The notes under the pieces are model-generated. The model did not search any database, had not been told where the DNA came from, and saw only the letters and a list, made by a program, of their open reading frames with translations. Below are positions 1 to 6,758 of a DNA stretch of 49,291 nt, in pieces. Made by a program: the position numbers and the translations under genes. Origin of the DNA: Pseudomonadota bacterium. GTDB taxonomy: Bacteria > Pseudomonadota > Alphaproteobacteria > Rhodospirillales > Magnetospirillaceae. Location of the stretch: the NCBI GenBank assembly GCA_023426365.1, contig JAFAAW010000029.1, positions 1 to 49,291 on the forward strand, in the 5' to 3' direction. How positions within the stretch are numbered: the first letter of the stretch is position 1; every line of letters starts with the position of its first letter.

Positions 1-247
1 CCCCCCCCCCGTCCCGAAAGACCACGCCGAATCCGGCCGCACAACCCAAACCCCCGCGCGCATGATATCGCCAAATTCCAGCAATGGCACGTGCGGAAAG
101 CTTTCCGCTCTTAATCCATTAGTTGGGTGCCCAAATCCTGAACAGGAGTTGATCTAAGCCCGAGGGGCCGCGCAGCTTATGCCGCGGGAGGCAAGCGGGC
201 CGGATGGCCGGCGCCCGCCGTTTGAGGGTGCCGGGGAGCTGCAAAGA
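1..247. other. intergenic, no gene seen
   Basis: No coding frame here has recognisable protein features. The stretch begins with ten consecutive C and is less GC-rich around positions 60-150 than its surroundings. It lies 3' of the metallophosphoesterase gene. I see no convincing terminator hairpin with a T-run and no tRNA. Confidence 0.5.
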
Positions 248-1087
248 TCACTGGAACATGGGTTCGGGACCGGGGAGAATCTCGCGCAGATAGGCATCCA
301 GGCCGCGCCGCAGGTCCCATTGGCGGGGATGGCCCAGCGACACTTCCTCGAAGCGGGTGCCGTCGCGGTGGTCGGTGCGGCGCACGTGCAGATGGCCGCT
401 GACCACCACGCGGGCGCGGAAGCGGCGGTGCCAGTCTTCGGTGGCGGTGGTGCCGCACCAGGGGGTGAAGCGCGGGGCGCGCGGGATGTGGATCAGGTCG
501 GCGCGCAGGGGAAAGTGATTGGCCAGCACCACCGGCAGCGCCGGGTCCAGGGCGGCCAGCCGGGCCTCGGTGACGCGCAGGCGTTCGGCGCACCACGCCT
601 CGCGGCTAGCGAAGGGGGCGGGGTCCAGCAGCGTCTCGTCGGCGCAGACGTTGCGTAGCGCCGCCGCCCACGGCACCACCTCGTCGCGCGGCAATTCGGC
701 CGGGCGGAAGCTGTAATCGTAGAGCAGGAACAGCGGTGCCACCACGCACGGGCCGCCGGGACCGTGCCACAGCGGATAGGGATCTTCGGGGGTGGTCACG
801 CCGCACGATCGCGCCAGTTCCACCAGGGCGTGGTACCGGGCGGCGCCGCGCGGCGGCGGGGTGCCGTCCTCTTCGGGGACGCACCATAATTCGTGGTTGC
901 CGGGCAGCCACAGCACGCGGGCGAAGCGGCGGGTCAATTGCTCGAAGGCCAGGCGCAGATGGGCGAACCGCTCGGCCACGTCGCCGGCCAGGATCAGCCA
1001 GTCGTCGAAATGGTCGGGCAGGGCGGCCAGGGCGGCGCGGTTGTCGGCGCTGGCCAGATGCAGGTCGCTGATCGCCAAAAGCCTCAT
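248..1087 (-). CDS. calcineurin-like metallophosphoesterase
   Basis: A 279-residue protein of the calcineurin-like phosphoesterase superfamily, dinuclear-metal hydrolases of phosphomonoesters or diesters. The motifs run in order: SDLH near residues 7-10 (D-x-H), AGDVAER near 34-40 (GD), LPGNHELW near 61-68 (GNHE), LANHFP in the C-terminal half, and VSGHLHVRR (GHxH). All metal ligands of the family therefore appear present. I chose the ATG at 1087 because MRLLAISDLH is the usual N-terminus; the open frame runs much further upstream, but that part is antisense to the next gene. There is no signal peptide, so it should be cytoplasmic. It is divergent from the FkbM-type methyltransferase across 135 bp. 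The substrate cannot be told from sequence, and membership of the neighbouring pathway is uncertain. Confidence 0.88.
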   Translation of the reverse strand: MRLLAISDLHLASADNRAALAALPDHFDDWLILAGDVAERFAHLRLAFEQLTRRFARVLWLPGNHELWCVPEEDGTPPPRGAARYHALVELARSCGVTTPEDPYPLWHGPGGPCVVAPLFLLYDYSFRPAELPRDEVVPWAAALRNVCADETLLDPAPFASREAWCAERLRVTEARLAALDPALPVVLANHFPLRADLIHIPRAPRFTPWCGTTATEDWHRRFRARVVVSGHLHVRRTDHRDGTRFEEVSLGHPRQWDLRRGLDAYLREILPGPEPMFQ

Positions 1088-1222
1088 GCCTCCTCCATAG
1101 CAGAGGCCCGTTCCTCCTGCCAAGCCGACGCCTTGACGGGCCTGACGCCATGGGGGAAACTCCGTCCTCATGTTCGCCCAGCGGTCGGTGCGAACGCCTT
1201 GCCGTTCCGGGGGGGGACGCCC

Positions 1223-2026
1223 ATGCAATCCGCCATCTTGCCCGATGGCCGCGTCATCGCCTGCGTCAATTCCTACGAGGTGGATTTCTCGGTGCATGAG
1301 ATTTTCGCCGAGAATCTGGAGGCGCACGGCCTGACCCTGCCGCCCGGCGCCACCGTGCTGGACGTCGGCGCCAATATCGGCCTGTTCGCCCTTTATGTGC
1401 GCGATTGCTGTCCCGATGCCCGCATCGTCGCCTTCGAGCCCATGCCCGAGGCATTCGCCGCGCTGGAACGCAACATGGCGGCGCTTCATCCTCCGGCGCT
1501 GGCGGTGCCGCTGGCGCTGGGCGCCGGTTCGGGCTGGGCCGAATTCGACTATTTTCCCGGCGTCTCGGCGCTGTCCACCCAGGACCATGCCCTGGGCGAG
1601 CGCATGGCCGGGGGGCTGCGCGCCATGCTGGGCGGCGGCCAAAGCGACGGGGTGCAGGACATCCTGGAACGCACCGGCGCCACCGAGGCGGCGGCCGACA
1701 CCGCTTTCGTCGATGAGCTGTTGCGCCCGGTGCGGGTGCGCGCCCAGGTCGAGCCGCTGTCGGCGCAACTGGCGGCGCTGGGCATCGGAAGAGTGGATTT
1801 GCTGAAGATCGACACCGAGGGCGCCGAGGCCGAGGTGCTGGCCGGACTGGCCGAGGCCGACTGGCCCGCCATCCGCCAATTGCTGGTCGAGGCCCATCAC
1901 GGCGAGGCGGCGGCGCGCGAACTGGAAGCCGATCTGGGGCGGCGCGGCTTCCGCACCTCGCTGGCGCGGCATCCGCTGTGCCAGCCGGGGGCCGAGGTGT
2001 TTCACATCTACGCGGCGCGCCCCTGA
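1223..2026 (+). CDS. FkbM-family SAM-dependent methyltransferase
   Basis: A 267-residue class I methyltransferase of the FkbM type, which typically O-methylates polyketides or sugars. The SAM-binding glycine loop is VLDVGANIGLFALY near residues 45-58, the acidic strand-2 end is AFEPMP near 70-75, and the late family motif LLKIDTEGAE lies in the C-terminal third. I chose the ATG at 1223, which follows a run of eight G (1209-1216) at Shine-Dalgarno distance; the open frame extends upstream without family sequence. The stop is 25 bp before the P450 start, so it is probably the first gene of the beta-branching operon and a tailoring enzyme. The acceptor is unknown. Confidence 0.85.
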   Translation: MQSAILPDGRVIACVNSYEVDFSVHEIFAENLEAHGLTLPPGATVLDVGANIGLFALYVRDCCPDARIVAFEPMPEAFAALERNMAALHPPALAVPLALGAGSGWAEFDYFPGVSALSTQDHALGERMAGGLRAMLGGGQSDGVQDILERTGATEAAADTAFVDELLRPVRVRAQVEPLSAQLAALGIGRVDLLKIDTEGAEAEVLAGLAEADWPAIRQLLVEAHHGEAAARELEADLGRRGFRTSLARHPLCQPGAEVFHIYAARP

Positions 2027-2051
2027 CGGGCGGGCCAAAGGGGGGGATGCG

Positions 2052-3290
2052 ATGAACAAGCCGGTGGTCGGCCACGATTGGTGGTCCATGCTGTACGAAC
2101 AATCGTTCCTGGAAGACCCCTATCCGCGCCTGCGCGCCTTGCAGGCCGAGGGGCCGGTGCATCTGGACGAACAATCGGGCATCTATTTCGTGCTGGGGCA
2201 CGAAGCCTTTGTCCAGGTGGTGAAATCCCCCGCCATCGGCCGCGATTCCCGCAACTGGAAGCCGGGCTGGAACAGCGACGAATACCGCGAGCGCGACCCG
2301 GTCGGCTACAGGCTGTACCGGGGCGTGCAGCCGCAAATGATCAACGTGGACGGTGCCGACCACCAGCGCATGCGCGGCATCTGGGAACATGCCTTCAAGG
2401 CCCAGGCCATGAAGGACGTGACGCCGCTGATCGAGGCCGAGGCCGACCGGCTGCTGGCCTCGCTGCCCGACGAGGGCGAGATCGACCTGATCCGCGATTT
2501 CGCCGGACCCATGCCGCTGCGCGTGCTGTGCAAGCTGATGGGCGTGCCCGAGGAGATGGATGCCGACATCTTCCGGTGGAGCGAGGCGCTGATCCGCATC
2601 GCCGACATCATGCTGTCGCCCGAGGACAAGCAGCACGCCCTGGACGCGCTGGAGGAGTTCAAGACCTTCCTGCGTGGCTTTTTGGCCCAGCACCGGGCCA
2701 ATCCCGACGGCAGCATGACCGGCATCGCCGTGCGCGCCCAGGACGAGGGCAAGCTGGACGAGGAAGAAACCCTGATCAACATGGTGTCCATGCTGATCGC
2801 CGGGCATGAAACCACGGTGACGCTGATCGGCAACGGCCTGTGGCTGCTGCTGCGCAATCCCGATCAGATGGAACGGCTACGCGCCGACCGCTCGCTGGTG
2901 CGCCACGCGGTCGAGGAATTCCTGCGCTGCGAGCCGGGCGGCAACATGATTCTGCGCGTCGCGCGCGAGGACGCCGAGATCGCCGGCGTGAAAATTCCGG
3001 CGGGCAGTCCCATCCTGGGCATGATCGGCGCCGTCAACCGCGATCCGGCGCGTTTCCCCGATCCCGACCGCCTGGATGTGGGCCGCATCGCCAATCCCCA
3101 TTACACCTTTGGCGGCGGGCCGCATATCTGCCTGGGCGCGCCGCTGGCCCGGCTCGAGGGGCTGGTGGCGTTCAACAAGCTGCTGGACCGCTGGCCCAGC
3201 ATCACCGCCGCCGGCCCGGCGCGCTGGCGCACCGACCGGCTGAACGCCCGTGGCCTGGCCTGTTTGCCGGTTCGGGTCGGGCGCGGCTGA
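2052..3290 (+). CDS. cytochrome P450
   Basis: A 412-residue soluble bacterial class I P450, a monooxygenase that needs ferredoxin and a reductase (none is encoded nearby). The I-helix oxygen-activation motif AGHETT lies at about residues 250-255, the K-helix ExxR is E289-F-L-R292, and the haem-binding loop FGGGPHICLG has the axial ligand Cys360. Length is normal and there is no membrane anchor. An AAAGGGGGGG tract precedes the ATG at 2052 at good spacing. The stop overlaps the next start (TGATG), so it is translationally coupled to the HMG-CoA-synthase-like gene. That points to oxidative tailoring of the branched acyl product. Substrate and position of oxidation cannot be inferred. Confidence 0.93.
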   Translation: MNKPVVGHDWWSMLYEQSFLEDPYPRLRALQAEGPVHLDEQSGIYFVLGHEAFVQVVKSPAIGRDSRNWKPGWNSDEYRERDPVGYRLYRGVQPQMINVDGADHQRMRGIWEHAFKAQAMKDVTPLIEAEADRLLASLPDEGEIDLIRDFAGPMPLRVLCKLMGVPEEMDADIFRWSEALIRIADIMLSPEDKQHALDALEEFKTFLRGFLAQHRANPDGSMTGIAVRAQDEGKLDEEETLINMVSMLIAGHETTVTLIGNGLWLLLRNPDQMERLRADRSLVRHAVEEFLRCEPGGNMILRVAREDAEIAGVKIPAGSPILGMIGAVNRDPARFPDPDRLDVGRIANPHYTFGGGPHICLGAPLARLEGLVAFNKLLDRWPSITAAGPARWRTDRLNARGLACLPVRVGRG

Positions 3291-4546
3291 TGGCCATTCC
3301 CGCCGGGATCGAGGCGCTGAACGTCTATGGCGGCGCCGCCTGTCTGGACGTGCGGGAATTGTGCGTCCATCGCGGCCTGGACATGCCGCGTTTCGACAAT
3401 CTGCTGATGCGCGAAAAGACGGTCGCCCTGCCGTTCGAGGACCCCGTCACCTTTGCCGTCAACGCCGCCAAGCCGCTGGTGGGCGCGCTCACGGCCGAGG
3501 AGCGGGCGCGCATCGAGATGGTGGTGACGTGCACCGAATCGGGCATCGATTTCGGCAAGTCGCTCAGCACCTACATCCACCACTACCTGGGGCTGGGTGG
3601 CAATTGTCGCCTGTTCGAGATCAAGCAGGCCTGCTATTCCGGCACCGCCGGGTTGCAGATGGCAGTGAATTTCGTGCTGTCCGGCACCTCGCCGGGGGGC
3701 AAGGCGCTGGTGGTGTGCACCGATTTGTCGCGCTTCGCCCTGGCCGATGCCGCCGCCATCCAGGAATGGGCCTATTCCGAGCCCAGTTCCGGCGCCGGGG
3801 CGGTGGCCATGCTGGTCAGCGACCAGCCGCACATCCTGCGCCTGGATGCCGGGGCCTATGGCAATCACGGTTTCGAGGTCATGGACACCTGCCGTCCCGG
3901 TCCCGACACCGAGGCGGGCGACGCCGACCTGTCGCTGATGGCCTATCTGGATTGCTGCGAACGGGCCTACCGCGATTACGCCCGCCGGGTGGACGGCGCC
4001 GATTTCCGCAGCACGTTCCAATACCTGTGCTTCCACACGCCGTTCGGCGGCATGGTCAAGGGCGCGCACCGCCAGTTGATGCGCAAGCTGTACAAGGCCA
4101 AGCCGGACGAGATCGAGGCGGATTTCAGCCGCCGCCTGGGGCCAAGCCTCAGCTTCGGCCAGCGGGTCGGCAACATCGCGGGCGGCTCGGTGTTCCTGGG
4201 GCTGGCCGGATTGCTGCAAAGTGCCGATCTCGCGGCGCCGTGCCGGGTCGGGATGTTTTCCTATGGCTCGGGCTGCTGTTCCGAGTTCTTCAGCGGAATC
4301 GTCACCCCCGAGGGCCAGCGGCGGCTGCGCGCCCAGGACATCGCCGGGCATCTGGATCGCCGTCACGCCCTGGATCTGGCCGGGTACGAGGAATTGCTGC
4401 GCGGCACCCAGGTGATCCGCTTTGGCCAAAAGGACGCCACCATCGCCCCCGACACCGTTCCCGCCGCCTGGGCCGCCTATCAGGGCCAGGGTCGGCTTGC
4501 GCTCGAGGGCATGGCGGGCTACCACCGCAAATACCGTTTCGTCTGA
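3290..4546 (+). CDS. HMG-CoA synthase-like beta-branching enzyme (PksG/MupH type)
   Basis: A 418-residue member of the hydroxymethylglutaryl synthase family, resembling the polyketide beta-branching HMGSs (PksG, MupH, CurD) rather than mevalonate enzymes. Such enzymes add the acetyl group of a donor acetyl-ACP to the beta-keto carbon of a carrier-bound acceptor. The expected catalytic triad is visible: Glu83 in CTESGID, Cys115 (acyl-enzyme) in KQACYSGTAG, and His249 in CFHTPFGG. The segment around 161-172 (EPSSGAGAVAM) is also typical. The ATG at 3290 overlaps the P450 stop. An ACP, a Ser-type ketosynthase and an enoyl-CoA hydratase follow directly, which is the canonical beta-branching set, so a mevalonate role is unlikely. 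The acceptor thioester is unknown because no PKS is present in the window. Confidence 0.92.
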   Translation: MAIPAGIEALNVYGGAACLDVRELCVHRGLDMPRFDNLLMREKTVALPFEDPVTFAVNAAKPLVGALTAEERARIEMVVTCTESGIDFGKSLSTYIHHYLGLGGNCRLFEIKQACYSGTAGLQMAVNFVLSGTSPGGKALVVCTDLSRFALADAAAIQEWAYSEPSSGAGAVAMLVSDQPHILRLDAGAYGNHGFEVMDTCRPGPDTEAGDADLSLMAYLDCCERAYRDYARRVDGADFRSTFQYLCFHTPFGGMVKGAHRQLMRKLYKAKPDEIEADFSRRLGPSLSFGQRVGNIAGGSVFLGLAGLLQSADLAAPCRVGMFSYGSGCCSEFFSGIVTPEGQRRLRAQDIAGHLDRRHALDLAGYEELLRGTQVIRFGQKDATIAPDTVPAAWAAYQGQGRLALEGMAGYHRKYRFV

Positions 4547-4565
4547 AGCCGCAAAGGGGGCGATC

Positions 4566-4811
4566 TTGGACCGCGACAGCATTCTGGCCGTCATCGTCGC
4601 ACAAATCCGCGACGTGGTGCCCGAGCTTGAGGGCCGCGCCATCGGCGGCGCCGATACCATGGCTGATCTGGGCCTCGATTCCATCGAACGGACCGAGGTG
4701 GTGATGAACACCCTGGAAGCCATCGGCCTGGACGTGCCGCTGGTGCGGCTGCACGGGCCGAAGAATTTGGGCGAACTGGCCGATCTGCTGCATGCCCAGC
4801 GCGGCGCCTGA
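4566..4811 (+). CDS. acyl carrier protein, probable donor ACP of the HMGS cassette
   Basis: An 81-residue acyl carrier protein. The 4'-phosphopantetheine attachment serine is Ser39 in DLGLDSIERTEVV. The C-terminal signature NLGELADLL resembles, from memory, the free-standing donor ACPs of beta-branching cassettes (AcpK type), which carry the acetyl group used by HMGS. I place the start at TTG 4566, since a strong AAAGGGGG lies 5-6 bases upstream and LDRDSILAVI begins helix 1; upstream frame sequence overlaps the HMGS gene and lacks ACP features. Its 3' end overlaps the ketosynthase start by 20 bp, suggesting coupled translation. The malonate or acetate load is inferred. Confidence 0.88.
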   Translation: MDRDSILAVIVAQIRDVVPELEGRAIGGADTMADLGLDSIERTEVVMNTLEAIGLDVPLVRLHGPKNLGELADLLHAQRGA

Positions 4812-6009
4812 TATCGTCTTCGCCGGCATCGGTGTTGCCAGCGGCCTGGGATATGGCAAGGCGGCCCTGATCGACGGCCTGCTGGCCGGGCGCGACGTGT
4901 TCGGACCGCTGACCCGGCCGGGCCGGGCGGCGCCCGAGGGCGCGGCGCCGTTCCTGGGGGTCGAGATCGCCGACCCGCCGCAAATCCTGCCGCCGCGACT
5001 GGCCCGCACCATCGGCCTGGGCAGTGCCGTCGCCGTGGCGGTGGTGGACGAAGCCTGGCGCGAGGCCGGGCTGGATGCGGTGGCGCCGGACCGCATCGGT
5101 CTGGTGGTCGGTGGGTCCAACCTGTTCGCGCGGGAACAGGCGCTGATGGCCGGCGCATATGCCGCGCGGCCCAATCTGGTGCCGCCGCGCGCCGGTCACG
5201 TCTATCTGGACAGCGAGATGTGCGGCCTGTTGGCCGCAACCTTCCCCATCCGCGGCTTCGCCCACAGCGTCGGCGCCGCCTCGGCCAGCGGCGCCGTGGC
5301 GGTGATCCAGGCGGCCGAAGCGGTGCGGTCGGGCCGGGTGGATGCCTGCATCGCGCTGGGGGCGTTGCAGGACGTCTCGGTCTTCGACCTGTTGGGCATG
5401 CGCTCGCTGGGCGCCCTGGGCGCGCCGCGCTTCGCCGGCCTGCCGGGCCGGGCCTGTCGTCCGTTCGATGCCGATCATGACGGCTTTCTCTATGGCGAAA
5501 GCTCGGCGGCGCTGGTGCTGTGCCGGGGCGATCTGGCCGGGCCGGGCTATGGCGCGCTGGTGGGCGCCGCCCAGGTGGCCGACGGCAGCCGAGGTCCCGA
5601 GCCGGACGGCGCCGGCCAGCGCCGGGCCATCGCCCAGGCTTTGGCCCGGGCGGGCTTGCGGCCCGGCGATGTGGATTACGTCAACGCCCACGCCACCGGC
5701 ACGCCCAAGGGCGACGAGGTCGAGGCCGCCACCCTGGCCGATGCCGGGTTGGGCCACGCCTGGGTCAACGCGTCCAAATCGGTGTTGGGCCACGGCCTGT
5801 CCGCCGCCGGCGCGGTGGAGGTGGCGGCGACGTTGTTGCAGATGCGGGCCGGGCGGCTGCATCCCACGCGCAATCTGGAGCGGCCGGTGGGGCCGCCGCT
5901 GCGCCATATCATGGGGGCGGCGGTCACGCATTCGGTGCGGCATGCGCTGAAAACATCGTTCGGCTTCGGCGGCACCGATGCCGCCCTGGTGATCCGGGGA
6001 AATCCATGA
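4792..6009 (+). CDS. ketosynthase-like decarboxylase with Cys-to-Ser active site
   Basis: A 405-residue beta-ketoacyl-ACP synthase fold protein. The two catalytic histidines are kept: His300 in NAHATGTPKG and His334 in SVLGHGLSAAG, with Lys329 in NASKS. The nucleophile position, normally Cys in a TACxSG context, reads VGAASASGA, placing Ser164 where Cys should be. In beta-branching cassettes, Ser-variant ketosynthases (PksF, MupG, CurC type) cannot condense; they decarboxylate malonyl-ACP to acetyl-ACP for HMGS. That role fits exactly here, with the donor ACP immediately upstream (20 bp overlap) and the HMGS before it. The ATG at 4792 has no clear ribosome-binding site, consistent with coupling. 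Its stop overlaps the next start by ATGA. A chain-length-factor-like subunit is less likely because the histidines are intact. Confidence 0.9.
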   Translation: MPSAAPDIVFAGIGVASGLGYGKAALIDGLLAGRDVFGPLTRPGRAAPEGAAPFLGVEIADPPQILPPRLARTIGLGSAVAVAVVDEAWREAGLDAVAPDRIGLVVGGSNLFAREQALMAGAYAARPNLVPPRAGHVYLDSEMCGLLAATFPIRGFAHSVGAASASGAVAVIQAAEAVRSGRVDACIALGALQDVSVFDLLGMRSLGALGAPRFAGLPGRACRPFDADHDGFLYGESSAALVLCRGDLAGPGYGALVGAAQVADGSRGPEPDGAGQRRAIAQALARAGLRPGDVDYVNAHATGTPKGDEVEAATLADAGLGHAWVNASKSVLGHGLSAAGAVEVAATLLQMRAGRLHPTRNLERPVGPPLRHIMGAAVTHSVRHALKTSFGFGGTDAALVIRGNP

Positions 6010-6758
6010 GCCAGCCTTCCTTGGCGGTCGAGGACCGCGACGGCGTGCGCACCGTCACCCTGATGCGGCCGGAAACCGGCAACGTGCTGAACGCCGGCTT
6101 GGTGGCCGAATTGTCCGCAATCCTGCCGGCGTGCGAGGCCGAGGACGGCCCCAAGGTCCTGGTGCTGGCCGGGGCACCCCAGGTGTTTTGTGCCGGGGGG
6201 GATTTCCAGGCGGCGGCGGCGGGCGACGAACTGGACCCGGCGCAATTGTACGACCTGTGGCGGCGCCTGTCGGACGGGCCGTTCGTGTCGGTGGCGGCGG
6301 TGCGCGGCCGGGTCAATGCCGGGGGCGTCGGGCTGGCCGCCGCCTGCGACATGGTGCTGGCCGAAAGCAACGCCAGCTTCGCCCTGTCGGAATTGCTGTT
6401 CGGGCTGTTTCCCGCCTGCGTCCTGCCGTTCCTGATCCGCCGGGTGGGGGCGCAGCGCGCCCATTACCTGACCCTGTCCACCCAGCCGGTCGGCGCCGCC
6501 CAGGCCCTGGACTGGGGATTGGTGGACGCGGTCGAGGACCCGCTGGACGGCTTGCTGCGCAAGCACCTGCTGCGCCTGCGGCGCTTGGACAAGGCCGCCA
6601 TCGGCCGTTACAAGCGCCACATGGCGGCCTTGAGCGGGACGGTGAACGCCGCCCGGCCCGCGGCGCTGGCGGCCAATCGCGAGATGTTCGCCGATCCCGC
6701 CATCCGCGCAGGCATCGCCCGCTATGTCGCCGAGGGCAAGTTCCCCTGGGAGGAGTAG
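6006..6758 (+). CDS. enoyl-CoA hydratase/isomerase, PksH-like ECH1
   Basis: A 250-residue crotonase-superfamily protein. Oxyanion-hole segments are FCAGGDF (61-67) and GRVNAGGVG (101-109). The stretch SELLFGLFPACVLPFLIRR resembles, from memory, the ECH1 (PksH/CurE) enzymes that dehydrate HMG-ACP to 3-methylglutaconyl-ACP during beta-branching. No second hydratase (ECH2/PksI, the decarboxylase) is seen, so the extra carboxylate may be kept. The start overlaps the ketosynthase stop (ATGA at 6006-6009), and it is the last gene of the plus-strand operon. Its 3' end overlaps the convergent amidotransferase gene by 37 bp. An ordinary fatty-acid enoyl-CoA hydratase is the alternative, but the context argues against it. 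Confidence 0.88.
   Translation: MSQPSLAVEDRDGVRTVTLMRPETGNVLNAGLVAELSAILPACEAEDGPKVLVLAGAPQVFCAGGDFQAAAAGDELDPAQLYDLWRRLSDGPFVSVAAVRGRVNAGGVGLAAACDMVLAESNASFALSELLFGLFPACVLPFLIRRVGAQRAHYLTLSTQPVGAAQALDWGLVDAVEDPLDGLLRKHLLRLRRLDKAAIGRYKRHMAALSGTVNAARPAALAANREMFADPAIRAGIARYVAEGKFPWEE

Noticed and set aside
1..10. Ten consecutive C at the window start as a phase-variable tract
   Set aside because: It is at the edge with no gene context visible, and may be an assembly or window-edge effect.
1088..2089. Long minus-strand frame extending upstream of the metallophosphoesterase (613 codons in all)
   Set aside because: The extra part is antisense to the FkbM methyltransferase and low in real protein features; the family's N-terminus begins at 1087.
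3290..4546. HMG-CoA synthase as a mevalonate-pathway enzyme
   Set aside because: No other mevalonate gene is nearby and the ACP, Ser-type KS and ECH1 neighbours define a beta-branching cassette.
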